A stretch of 64,000 nucleotides of DNA from Enteractinococcus fodinae (GTDB lineage Bacteria > Actinomycetota > Actinomycetes > Actinomycetales > Micrococcaceae). The stretch covers positions 868,001 through 932,000 of the forward strand of contig NZ_JAVDYJ010000001.1 in NCBI RefSeq assembly GCF_031458395.1, written 5' to 3'. The notes under the pieces were generated by a model, which saw only the letters and a program-made list of their open reading frames with translations, did not search any database and was not told the origin of the DNA. This document shows positions 43,730 to 52,247 of this stretch, piece after piece. A program made the position numbers and the translations under genes. How positions within the stretch are numbered: position 1 is the stretch's first letter; the number at the start of each line of letters is the position of its first letter.

Positions 43730-45040
43730 TTATGCTGCAGTTTTATGCACGCGGAGCTCGCGTGACGAACGCAGCGCAATGATGACCAGCAGGACCCCGG
43801 CCACCAGTGCTCCGACGGCGAAGGCGATGAAGTTGGAGTTTGTTCCCAAGCCCATAGCTAACAGCAGGCCACCAACCTGAGGCGCTGCAACGGCGCCAAT
43901 CCGGCCAACGCCCAACGCCCAACCCAGCGCTGTACCGCGCATATGGTTCGGATAGTGGTTCGCTACCGCCGCGATGATCAGACACTGTGTGCCGTGCGTA
44001 CCGACACCGGCAAGCACCAGAACAACATAGACCACCCACACCGGTGGGGAAGCCAGCAGGACCAACAGCGCCACCCCGGCGAGGGCTGCAGCTGCGGCAC
44101 CGGCGGATACCGGCCCGAAACGATCCCCGGCCCAGGCGGTCACGATCGAGCCGATCACAGCACCAAGGTTCAGGGACAGCGCGAAGGTCAAAGCAGAACC
44201 CAGGTCGTAGCCGGCCCGTTCCATCAGGTTTGGCAACCAGGTACCCAGACCATACCAGGCAAAGAGCGTAGCCAGCGTGGCGGCTGCGAACATGAGCGAA
44301 ATACCCAAGTACGGAGCCCGCAACAACGAGGCGAACCCGGTGACTGTTGGGCCCGAGGTGGAGCCGCTCTTTTCAGCTTCCTTGCGTTGCTCTTCTTCGG
44401 ATGGCAGGGTTTCGGGCAGATATTTGAAACCCAGCGGTACGACGACAAACAGTGCCACAGCCGCAACCAAGAACATGGCGGGCCAGCCGAAGGCCGGAAT
44501 GATTGGAATACCGAGCAAGGCGGCCAGCGAACCACCGATGGGCACACCCGACATCATCAACGTGGCGATCGAAGAACGCCACTTGGGTGGGACCAGTTCG
44601 GCAACCATCGCGTTGGCTGATGGGACCAGGCCGCCTAGGCCGATACCGGCGAGCAGGCGCAGTGCGCCAAACACCCACGCGTTGGGTGCGAAAGCACAAG
44701 CGATCGTCAGGATAGAAAAAGTAATCGAGCAAGCCAGAATCGTCTTGCGACGTCCCAGAGCATCCGAGATGCGACCTGCCAGCAAGGCACCGATCATCAT
44801 GCCAATAAAGGCCATGGAGCCCACGGTTCCGAGCGAAGCTGCGTCCAATCCCCAGCCAGGTTCAGCCAAGAGGGACGATTGCACAGTGCCGTAGACAATG
44901 AGGTCATAACCGTCGAAGACCACCAGGAGCCAGCAGACGATGATGGCCATGATGGCTTGGCGGCGGGGGACCGGTGGGGTGAACGCGGCATCGTTTGCGC
45001 GCGGAGCGGTGGGCTCAGTTGGGATCTGGGACATAGTCAT
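43730..45040 (-). CDS. MFS aromatic acid:proton symporter (AAHS/PcaK type)
   Basis: 436 residues, 12 membrane helices. FDGYDLIVYGTVQSSLL (about residues 42-58) is the AAHS signature in helix 1, and GRISDALGRRKTIL and SNAMVAELVPPKWRSS are the MFS loop motifs. Such proteins import benzoate-type or other aromatic carboxylates. Divergent from an IclR regulator only 41 bases away, the usual arrangement for control of aromatic-acid uptake. Confidence 0.85.
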   Translation of the reverse strand: MTMSQIPTEPTAPRANDAAFTPPVPRRQAIMAIIVCWLLVVFDGYDLIVYGTVQSSLLAEPGWGLDAASLGTVGSMAFIGMMIGALLAGRISDALGRRKTILACSITFSILTIACAFAPNAWVFGALRLLAGIGLGGLVPSANAMVAELVPPKWRSSIATLMMSGVPIGGSLAALLGIPIIPAFGWPAMFLVAAVALFVVVPLGFKYLPETLPSEEEQRKEAEKSGSTSGPTVTGFASLLRAPYLGISLMFAAATLATLFAWYGLGTWLPNLMERAGYDLGSALTFALSLNLGAVIGSIVTAWAGDRFGPVSAGAAAAALAGVALLVLLASPPVWVVYVVLVLAGVGTHGTQCLIIAAVANHYPNHMRGTALGWALGVGRIGAVAAPQVGGLLLAMGLGTNSNFIAFAVGALVAGVLLVIIALRSSRELRVHKTAA

Positions 45041-45074
45041 ATTGTGAGGGTCACTACAGGTGTGTGCAAAACTA

Positions 45075-45089
45075 TTCTGCTATGCAGAA
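45075..45089. promoter_or_regulatory. palindromic operator candidate overlapping the IclR start codon
   Basis: TTCTGC (45075-45080), TAT, GCAGAA (45084-45089): a perfect 15-base palindrome between the divergent symporter and IclR genes. Its size matches IclR-family operators. It covers the ATG at 45082, so repressor binding would block the regulator's own expression. Confidence 0.5.
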
Positions 45090-45909
45090 ACTACAGCTTT
45101 TGCGGCAACCTCCGCAGTATCCCATTGCCTCGGTGGACCGTGCTTTCGCGCTCATGGAAATGGTTCGGGATTTTGGCCGCATCCGGATCAGCGTTGCCGC
45201 GCAACTCTTGGACATATCTCCTTCCACGGCGCACCGATTGATGGCGATGCTGGTGTATCGCGGTTATGTCGAGCAAGACGCATCACGCCGATATGTGCCC
45301 GGTCCGGCAATGGGCCTAACACCCACCGGATTATCGTGGACGGCTGAATTACGCCATCGCGCTCGAACACACATGGAGGCTCTAACGGACCGGGTAGGTG
45401 AAACCTCCAACCTTGTGGTGTTGTCTGGGGATGCGGTGCGCTTTTTGTCGTCGGTCGAGCCTGAAGGGGAGGCTCAAGCGGAGCTGGAAGAAGCCCTCGA
45501 ACAAGGGCAGCTACCAAAAATTAGTGAACGCGAAGGTGTCGCGCTGCCGGCCCATAAGGCTTCCGGGGGCAAAGCCATCTTGGCTGAGCTGGACCCGCAG
45601 CATGTTGAGGCGATCTTCGAGCGGACACGAACCGACCACCCTGACGACTCATGGATGACCTCGTTACGCAATGAGCTGGCCGTCGTCCGTGCCCGGGGTT
45701 TTGCTACCAACGTTGAAGGAACCGAAGCCGGGGTGAGCGCGGTTGGGGTCTCGATCCGCGATGGCCATGGTAAAGCGATTGCAGGACTAAGCGTGTCAGT
45801 CCCGCACACCCGATTCTCAGGGGAGGTTCGTCGAAAGCTTGTCGACACGTTATGGCGGACCAAATCCTCACTCGAATCCGACCTCACGGATTTTGTGGTC
45901 CGCAGGTAG
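45082..45909 (+). CDS. IclR-family transcriptional regulator
   Basis: 275 residues from ATG 45082 (an in-frame GTG lies at 45064). The N-terminal winged helix reads PIASVDRAFALMEMV, then RISVAAQLLDISPSTAHRLMAMLVYRGYVEQD. The effector domain follows, with ALPAHKASGGKAILAEL, EGTEAGVSAVGVSIRD and AIAGLSVSVPHTRFS. The neighbours suggest it controls uptake and oxidation of an organic acid. No ribosome site is seen. Confidence 0.88.
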   Translation: MQKLQLLRQPPQYPIASVDRAFALMEMVRDFGRIRISVAAQLLDISPSTAHRLMAMLVYRGYVEQDASRRYVPGPAMGLTPTGLSWTAELRHRARTHMEALTDRVGETSNLVVLSGDAVRFLSSVEPEGEAQAELEEALEQGQLPKISEREGVALPAHKASGGKAILAELDPQHVEAIFERTRTDHPDDSWMTSLRNELAVVRARGFATNVEGTEAGVSAVGVSIRDGHGKAIAGLSVSVPHTRFSGEVRRKLVDTLWRTKSSLESDLTDFVVRR

Positions 45910-45996
45910 GGCCCCACGTAGTTTTTCTGAGCTCACACCGCGGCTACCTACCCGTATACTGTGACCTAGCGAACACCTACTGAGACCGGGGTAGAC

Positions 45997-46989
45997 ATGA
46001 AAACGGTGACAGCAGAGCAGATCTGGGATCTGGTATATCGCTCTACTCAGCGTGCTGGGTTCCTCGAAGCTGTCTCGGAGGTCCTCGCCGACTCAACCAC
46101 CGAAGCAGAGCTGCACGGCAAGCCCTCCGTGGGCCTGAGCCACCTCTTCTATTACTTTCAAGCAGCCAAGAACGGTCTCATCAACCCCACCCCCGTGCTT
46201 GAGCATCAGTCATTGACCGGCGCGATGCTCCGCACGAACGCTGACCACGGACCCATGCAATTTGCCTACCGTCAAAGTGAAACAGCGCTGATCGAGGCCG
46301 CGCAAAGTCACGGGGTTGCCCTGCTGATGATTCACGGAGCTTTTGCCGGTGGGGAGCTTGGGTATTTTGCTCGCCGGTTAGCCAGACACAAGTTGGTATC
46401 CATCGCGTTTGCCAATAGCCCTGCGGTCATGAGTGTGGGCGGCAGTTTTGATCGCCTGCTGGGCACCAACCCGCTCAGCTATGGGATCCCGTTGGATGAA
46501 CACCGGGCCATCGTCATTGATCAGGCATCCTCGTCGACTGCGCGGGTCAATTTTCAAAAATATGCGGAACGTCAGGTGGCCATCCCAGAAGGTTGGGCCC
46601 TGAACCGTCATGGCCAGCCCACCACGAACGCCTACGACGCGCTCGCAGGCACGCTTCTGCCCTTTGGAGGATACAAAGGTGGCAACATCGCGCTGATGGT
46701 CGAGTTCCTAGCCATGCTCGGCGGGGGAGACTCCTCGTATGAAGCCGCACCGTATTATGCTGGCGAGCGCAAGCAAGGCATCGGGGCGAGCATCATTGCG
46801 ATAGATGCGGAGAAGCTGCCCGGATACACCGACCGAATTGACGAGCTAGTCCAGCACTTCACCCACGATCGTGGCAGCAAGATTCGGCTGACGGACCTCC
46901 AGTTAGCAAAGCGCGCAGTGGAGGTTTCTCAGAGCTTGTGGTCGCAACTGACGAACTATGCTGCAGACGGCTCGCTGCGGAATCATTAG
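45997..46989 (+). CDS. Ldh-family (malate/L-lactate dehydrogenase type 2) oxidoreductase
   Basis: 330 residues. LHGKPSVGLSHLFYYF, LLGTNPLSYGIP, ALAGTLLPFGGYKGGNIALMVEFLA are the conserved segments of the type-2 malate/lactate dehydrogenase fold (YlbC, ComC, piperideine-2-carboxylate reductase). It uses NAD(P) on a 2-hydroxy or cyclic imino acid. The downstream position to the IclR gene suggests the acid imported by the AAHS carrier or a derivative. Confidence 0.85.
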   Translation: MKTVTAEQIWDLVYRSTQRAGFLEAVSEVLADSTTEAELHGKPSVGLSHLFYYFQAAKNGLINPTPVLEHQSLTGAMLRTNADHGPMQFAYRQSETALIEAAQSHGVALLMIHGAFAGGELGYFARRLARHKLVSIAFANSPAVMSVGGSFDRLLGTNPLSYGIPLDEHRAIVIDQASSSTARVNFQKYAERQVAIPEGWALNRHGQPTTNAYDALAGTLLPFGGYKGGNIALMVEFLAMLGGGDSSYEAAPYYAGERKQGIGASIIAIDAEKLPGYTDRIDELVQHFTHDRGSKIRLTDLQLAKRAVEVSQSLWSQLTNYAADGSLRNH

Positions 46990-47270
46990 TGTCCGTCGTA
47001 CCGCCCCGGCAGGTTTCCCGACTCTGACATGCGGAATTATTATCCCACGGCGTTATGCGGTGCGGTAACACACCCAGAGGGATTTGACCTTGGGCAATTT
47101 CGACGAGGGTGGAAACAGCTGGTCGTGCTTGAAAAGTCGTCAGCCATCCTTAACAGTTAAATCGTTGAATGATCCCGTATATGCGGCGGTCAGTGCTAGA
47201 CGACGCGCGGCGGATGCCGTGAAGATGTAACTGACCACCCAGACTGAAAAGCGTGTCAGGAGGCAGTACT
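46990..47270. other. intergenic region before the mrp operon
   Basis: 281 bases. I see no supported gene, no clear terminator and no convincing -35/-10 pair. It must contain the end of the dehydrogenase transcript and the promoter of the mrp operon. Confidence 0.35.
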
Positions 47271-47561
47271 GTGCTTGAGATCGTCATGATGGTGATCTGC
47301 ATCGTACTGCTGTTCAACCTCGTGACCGCCATGGTTGTGCTGGGTCGCCGGAGTAAAGATAACAGTTGGTTACTGGCCCTGTTATTGACGGGTACTACGG
47401 GTGCGGCAGTCGCGGCGCTGGTTGCGATTTCGGTTTCAGACCAACCGGCCCGGTTCGTGGATCTCAGCCTGATTCTGATGGGACTGGCTTCCCTGCCGGT
47501 TGTGATGCGCATGATGCTCAGCCGAAACACCGCAGGCCAGGACGGTGACCATGCTCCTTGA
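47271..47561 (+). CDS. mrpF: Mrp antiporter subunit F
   Basis: 96 residues, GTG start with AGGAGG seven bases upstream. Three hydrophobic helices: EIVMMVICIVLLFNLVTAMVV, a central helix and VDLSLILMGLASLPVVMRM, with the conserved small-residue and aspartate pattern of MnhF/MrpF (ND-associated small subunit). First gene of a eight-gene Mrp operon; overlaps mrpG by 11 bases. Confidence 0.8.
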   Translation: MLEIVMMVICIVLLFNLVTAMVVLGRRSKDNSWLLALLLTGTTGAAVAALVAISVSDQPARFVDLSLILMGLASLPVVMRMMLSRNTAGQDGDHAP

Positions 47562-47850
47562 CATCCTGGTCGCCGCACTGCTGATCGCAGGCGGGATATT
47601 TTTTACCGCAGGCACCATCGGCCTGCTGCGTTTCCCAGATATTCGCAGCCAATTACACGCACTCACCAAAGCCGATAATCTCGGGCTGGGCATGCTCTTT
47701 GCCGGTATCGCCATCCATCTAGCCAGTTGGTCAGTAGCTCTGATCCTGCTGCTGACGTGGTTACTAGCGTTGATATCTGCATCCTTGGCGGCCCGGGTGC
47801 TGGCATCAAGTGAGCGCCACATCGATCCTGCGGTCGGTGATAGTCAATGA
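47551..47850 (+). CDS. mrpG: Mrp antiporter subunit G
   Basis: 99 residues. LLIAGGIFFTAGTIGLLRFPDIRSQLHALTKADNLGLG (about residues 10-47) is the signature region of MrpG/MnhG. Three helices. A GTG at 47545 is an alternative start. Its stop overlaps the next start (ATGA). Confidence 0.85.
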   Translation: MLLDILVAALLIAGGIFFTAGTIGLLRFPDIRSQLHALTKADNLGLGMLFAGIAIHLASWSVALILLLTWLLALISASLAARVLASSERHIDPAVGDSQ

Positions 47851-48857
47851 CCCAGACCGTCACACTTATCGACCTTGCCTTAGCCCTAGCGGTGTTGCTC
47901 ATCGTCGGGATGACGCTGTTCCAACGCGCCCGCAAAGCCCAGGTGTTAGCTTTTCTTGGTCTCGGCGTGGTGGTGAGCCTGGTGTGGTTACGGTTGGGCA
48001 GTGTCGATGTCGGGCTGGCCGAAGCAGCTTTGGGCAGTGGAATCCTCAGCGCAGTCTTGGTCATCCTGGCGGCCGCGCCCAGTGCACATTCCGCCCACCA
48101 ACTTCAAGCTCAACAGCAGCGCGACAACGTGCCACTGTGGGTCAGTGTGGTCGTGGCTTTGCTCAGCGGGGCAGTGCTGGTCGTAGTGATTGCCAGTGTG
48201 TGGTTACGCGCCGAACAACGACTACCCCAATGGGAAGCCCTGCTGACACCGGCAATGAACGCGCTGCCGGTTGACCATGGCATCACCGGGGTGCTGTTGG
48301 CATTTCGAGCCTATGACACGCTGCTAGAAACCGCCGTGTTGATGTTTGGCGCCATTATCGCCCGGGCATTGATGCCCCATGACAACTTCGACCAGCTGGC
48401 CGCCACCCACCAAACCTTCCTCCAACCCGCCAGGGCCCTAGATTTCAGTTGGGCCTACCGGTTGATCGTGCCCCTGCTATTGCTTGTCGGAATCTGGCTG
48501 CTCTTTGCCGGTACCACTCAACCCGGTGGAGCGTTCCAATCCGGTGCGGTCTTAGCCGGGATGCTCATTATGATTCAGCTCACCGGGGCACGCCTCGATC
48601 ATCTCGTGCGCCACTGGTTAACACCGCTGGCCATCATCGGGGTGGTCGTCTTTACATTGGCAGCAGGTCTGGGACTGGGCTGGGGCGCCACCTGGTTTAG
48701 CTGGCCAACCGTGGGCGGTTACGCCATCATCCTGACCATCGAGACCACCCTGACCATCGGCATCGCCATCGGTCTGTTCATGCTGTATTTAGCCGCCTCG
48801 TACCGGTCCGTCGCCTCCGCCCCGGTCCCCGAAACCCACCGGGAGGCCGACACATGA
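47847..48857 (+). CDS. mrpB: Mrp subunit: MrpA C-terminal domains (MbhD + MbhE) fused to MrpB
   Basis: 336 residues in three parts. Residues about 1-85 (QVLAFLGLGVVVSLVWLRLGSVDVGLAEAALGSG) are DUF4040/MbhD. Residues about 95-170 (GITGVLLAFRAYDTLLETAVLM) are MbhE. Residues about 190-330 (WLLFAGTTQPGGAFQSGAVLAG) are MrpB/MnhB. In ordinary Mrp operons the first two are the tail of the large MrpA and the third is separate. Here they form one protein, while the MrpA N-terminal channel is separate downstream. Overlaps mrpC by ATGA. Confidence 0.85.
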   Translation: MTQTVTLIDLALALAVLLIVGMTLFQRARKAQVLAFLGLGVVVSLVWLRLGSVDVGLAEAALGSGILSAVLVILAAAPSAHSAHQLQAQQQRDNVPLWVSVVVALLSGAVLVVVIASVWLRAEQRLPQWEALLTPAMNALPVDHGITGVLLAFRAYDTLLETAVLMFGAIIARALMPHDNFDQLAATHQTFLQPARALDFSWAYRLIVPLLLLVGIWLLFAGTTQPGGAFQSGAVLAGMLIMIQLTGARLDHLVRHWLTPLAIIGVVVFTLAAGLGLGWGATWFSWPTVGGYAIILTIETTLTIGIAIGLFMLYLAASYRSVASAPVPETHREADT

Positions 48858-49150
48858 GCATAGCCACCTGGTATTTATGTCTCGGCATTGTTGTGGTGAC
48901 CACCGGAGCGTTACGGCTGCTGATGGTCCAGGACCTCATCGCCCGCCTCATTGCCCTCAACGTCACCGGGACTGGTTCACTGATGGTGCTGATGGCACTA
49001 GCCGCCCGGTCGACTCCCATCGACCCGGTGATCTCAGCGCTGGTGATTACCGGACTGGTCATCACCGCTGCTTTTACCAGCGTTGCCGCTGTGTTGATCC
49101 GTCGCCTGGAAGACCACCCGGACATTGACGATGGGCAGGCCTCGTCATGA
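48854..49150 (+). CDS. mrpC: Mrp antiporter subunit C (NuoK-like)
   Basis: 98 residues with three helices. LGIVVVTTGALRLLMVQDLIARLIALNVTGTGSLMVLMALAARST is the NuoK/MrpC pattern. The two membrane glutamates of NuoK are not both conserved here, as is common in MrpC. Starts and ends in ATGA overlaps. Confidence 0.82.
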   Translation: MSIATWYLCLGIVVVTTGALRLLMVQDLIARLIALNVTGTGSLMVLMALAARSTPIDPVISALVITGLVITAAFTSVAAVLIRRLEDHPDIDDGQASS

Positions 49151-50748
49151 GCCTTGTCGATATCAGTCTCGGAGCCCTGGTCCTGCTGCCCCTGTTGGTC
49201 GCGGCCATCCTGGCTGTGCTGCCCACCCTGGCCCGCCGGATCGCCGGGGTGGTTGCAGCGTTGGCGGTGACCGCCCTGACGGTACCGGTCATCGCAGAGG
49301 TCGCCACCGGAGAGGTCCTGGAGCTGGCCTTGGGCGGTTACGAAGCCCCGTTAGGAATCAGGCTACGAGCCGACGGCATGTCAGCGATATTCATTGCCCT
49401 GACGGCAGCAGTCGGGCTGTGCGTGATCTTTTTTGCCGCACGCATCGACTCATCCACCGGCACCCGAACCGATGCCGAACACAACGAAATCACCGGCCAC
49501 CCCGGATTCTGGCCGCTAGCCTTCGGTGCTTGGGCGGGACTGAATGCCGTATTCGTCTCCGGGGATCTATTCAATAGCTATGTGGGACTTGAACTGGTGG
49601 GACTGACCGCCGTGGGACTGGTCGCCCTGGGAGGCTCAGGATCTTGGGCCGCGGCACTACGCTACTTATTTATCGCCGTGCTCGGCTCCCTGTTTTTCCT
49701 GGTGGCCGTGGGACTGATCGTCTCCGTCACCGGGACCCTGGACATGAACCAGGCCGCCGGTGCGCTGATCGAAAACCCACACAACCACGGCGTGGCATTC
49801 ATCGCCCTCATCCTGCTCAGCCTGGGCCTGGCAATGAAAGTCGCACTGTTTCCGATGCACCACTGGCTGGTCCCGGCACACTCTGGTGCACCCTCGGCAG
49901 TCTCCCCGCTGCTCAGCGCCTTGGTGATCAAAGCCGCGCTGTTTGTCTTCCTGCGCTGCTGGGGCTGGATCGCTATCCCCATCGTGATGGCCGGCAACCC
50001 CGCGGAATCCTTCGACTTCGACACCGCCGTCACCATCTTGGCCTGGGTGTTTGCGATCTTGGGAGTCCTTGCCTTGGTGATCGGTGCGATCATGGCGCTG
50101 CGCCAGACCCATTTGAAACCGCTGATCGCCTATTCCACCGTCGCCCAAGTTGGCTACTGGTTTTTATTGCTGCCCATCCTGGTCATCCCCGAAGGGGACT
50201 CCTTGGCCGATCCGGCCATCACCTTCCTGGACGATGCCGGCGTCAAATCCGGTGCGCTCGCGGGCACCATCGGGCTGATCGTAGGTCACGGGCTGGCCAA
50301 AGCTGGCCTCTTTCTGACCGCCGGCTACTTCAAGGAACGCTACGGCACCGATGAAATCTACGCGTTGCACGGGGTGGCCCGGTCTCATCCGCTGTTGGTC
50401 ATGACAATGGGGCTATCTGCCGTCGGGTTAGCTGGCCTGCCCTTCTCCCTGTCGTTTACCGGCAAATGGCAACTGACCAGCGCAGCGGTCGCGGCCGGAC
50501 ACTATTGGATCCTGCCCGTTATCGTCATCGCCACCCTTCTCTCGGCCGCCTACCTGCTGAAAGCCATAGCCCCGTTGCTGATGCAACAAGGCCCCGATGG
50601 CGAAGAGATCGAACGTCCCGCACCCGTCCGCGAGGACATCTCGCAACTCGCCCAAGCCGCCCCGTTTGTGCTCGGCATCCTCACGGTGGTCACCGGGTTC
50701 ATGGGCGCGCCGATCTTTAACCTGTTGGATGTGGGGGTGAGCTGGTGA
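49147..50748 (+). CDS. mrpD: Mrp antiporter-like subunit D, first copy
   Basis: 533 residues, about 14 helices of the NuoL/M/N-MrpA/D family. HHWLVPAHSGAPSAVSPLLSALVIKAALF (about residues 240-268) contains the channel lysine, and YSTVAQVGYWFLLLPIL and LIVGHGLAKAGLFLTAGYFKERYG are the second half-channel. It presumably moves protons (or cations) across the membrane. First of three such subunits in this operon. Confidence 0.85.
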   Translation: MSLVDISLGALVLLPLLVAAILAVLPTLARRIAGVVAALAVTALTVPVIAEVATGEVLELALGGYEAPLGIRLRADGMSAIFIALTAAVGLCVIFFAARIDSSTGTRTDAEHNEITGHPGFWPLAFGAWAGLNAVFVSGDLFNSYVGLELVGLTAVGLVALGGSGSWAAALRYLFIAVLGSLFFLVAVGLIVSVTGTLDMNQAAGALIENPHNHGVAFIALILLSLGLAMKVALFPMHHWLVPAHSGAPSAVSPLLSALVIKAALFVFLRCWGWIAIPIVMAGNPAESFDFDTAVTILAWVFAILGVLALVIGAIMALRQTHLKPLIAYSTVAQVGYWFLLLPILVIPEGDSLADPAITFLDDAGVKSGALAGTIGLIVGHGLAKAGLFLTAGYFKERYGTDEIYALHGVARSHPLLVMTMGLSAVGLAGLPFSLSFTGKWQLTSAAVAAGHYWILPVIVIATLLSAAYLLKAIAPLLMQQGPDGEEIERPAPVREDISQLAQAAPFVLGILTVVTGFMGAPIFNLLDVGVSW

Positions 50749-52247
50749 ACAACACGTTGTTGACCTACATCCCGGTGATCATGCTGCTGCTCTCCCTGGG
50801 GGCAGCTATGGCAATTTTCCCGATGCCCGAGCGCGCCAATCGACTGCGAGCCACAGTCAATATCAGTTTGGCAGTCGTCAAGGTGGGGCTGGTCGCATCA
50901 CTGTTCCCGCTGGTCCTGGTGGAACAGGTCCACCCCCAAATAGCCCTGCCATTTGTGCCCGGACTCGACATCGTGTTGCGGGTCGAACCGTTAGCGTTAT
51001 TGTTTGCCGCGCTGTCCTCGGTCTTGTGGCTCATCACGACCGTATATGCGATCGGGTATTTACGCGGCAAACCCAACCAGAGTCGCTTCTTTGGATTCTT
51101 CAGCCTGTGTGTGACGGCCACGGTGGGGATCTCGTTCTCCGGTAACCTAGTGACCTTTTTGCTCTTCTACGAGATGCTGAGCCTGGTCACCTACCCCCTG
51201 GTGGCCCACTGGGGCACCCCCGAAGCCATCCGCGTGGCACGAATCTACCTGCGCTACACACTATCTGGCGGATTGGCCTTACTGGTGGGTGTGGTCTGGT
51301 TGACCGTCTACACAGGTCAAGCTGACTTCCAAGCCGGCGGAGCTGAAGCGGTCGATGTATTGGCCGCCGAGTCACCGATCGTGGCCATTCTCATTTTCAT
51401 CCTGCTCATCGGTGGGCTCGGCGTCAAAGCAGCCCTGGTGCCCTTACACGGCTGGCTCCCCATGGCCATGGTTGCACCCGCGCCGGTGTCAGCGCTGCTC
51501 CATGCCGTGGCCGTGGTCAAGGCCGGTGTGTTCGGTATCGTCCGCATCGTCGATGATGTCTACGGCATCCAAACCGCACGTGAGCTGGGCCTCTTACAAC
51601 CCCTGTTGATTATTGCCAGCGTGACCATCGTCTACGGGTCCTACCAGGCCCTGCGGCACACCGATATCAAAGAACGACTTGCCTATTCGACCGTCTCGCA
51701 AGTCTCCTACGTTGTCCTAGGCTTGAGCCTAACCACGGTGACCGGCACCACCGGGGGAGTGGTCCATTTGGTGCACCAGGGCATGATGAAAATTACACTA
51801 TTCTTCTGCGCGGGACTGTTTAAAGAAACCGTCGACGTTGACAACGTCAAAGATACCCGGGGTCTGGGGTATCGCATGCCGTGGGCATCCACCGCGTTCA
51901 CCGTGGGGGCGCTAGGCATGATCGGCATCCCACCCACGGCAGGGTTTATTTCCAAATGGTATTTGGGCATCGGCGCATTGGATTCAGAGAATCCCTGGGT
52001 GCTGGGCATCTTGTTGATTTCTTCACTGCTGAACTCCATGTACTTTTTGCCGATCATCTACCGCATGTGGTTTTTCCAGCCCGATCACGCCGAACCCAAG
52101 GCCGTCACCGAACCCAAGACCATGCTGCTCCCGGCCCTGGCGACCACCGGTTTTGTCTTGGCTATGGGGCTTGGCGCTAGCATCCCATTCGCGCCGTTAG
52201 AAATCGCCGAACAAATCAGCGAAGGGGTGTTTGCCAATGTGGATTAG
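50745..52247 (+). CDS. mrpD: Mrp antiporter-like subunit D, second copy
   Basis: 500 residues, GTG start overlapping the preceding stop. HGWLPMAMVAPAPVSALLHAVAVVKAG (about residues 235-261) is the textbook proton-channel motif with the key lysine; YSTVSQVSYVVLGLSLTTVTG and VHQGMMKITLFFCAGLFKETVDV complete the second half. It resembles the NuoL/MrpD type more closely than the first copy. Overlaps the next gene by 11 bases. Confidence 0.88.
   Translation: MNNTLLTYIPVIMLLLSLGAAMAIFPMPERANRLRATVNISLAVVKVGLVASLFPLVLVEQVHPQIALPFVPGLDIVLRVEPLALLFAALSSVLWLITTVYAIGYLRGKPNQSRFFGFFSLCVTATVGISFSGNLVTFLLFYEMLSLVTYPLVAHWGTPEAIRVARIYLRYTLSGGLALLVGVVWLTVYTGQADFQAGGAEAVDVLAAESPIVAILIFILLIGGLGVKAALVPLHGWLPMAMVAPAPVSALLHAVAVVKAGVFGIVRIVDDVYGIQTARELGLLQPLLIIASVTIVYGSYQALRHTDIKERLAYSTVSQVSYVVLGLSLTTVTGTTGGVVHLVHQGMMKITLFFCAGLFKETVDVDNVKDTRGLGYRMPWASTAFTVGALGMIGIPPTAGFISKWYLGIGALDSENPWVLGILLISSLLNSMYFLPIIYRMWFFQPDHAEPKAVTEPKTMLLPALATTGFVLAMGLGASIPFAPLEIAEQISEGVFANVD

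Noticed and set aside
43943-44620. 225-codon plus-strand frame inside the AAHS transporter gene
   Set aside because: Gln/Arg/Gly-rich shadow of a well-supported 12-helix protein on the other strand.
46990-47270. promoter-like TTGAAT ... TATATG near 47163-47180
   Set aside because: Spacer of about seven bases is far too short for a sigma-70 promoter.
49644-50354. 236-codon frame overlapping mrpD
   Set aside because: Arg/Pro/His-rich composition typical of an out-of-frame high-G+C reading; mrpD motifs are in another frame.
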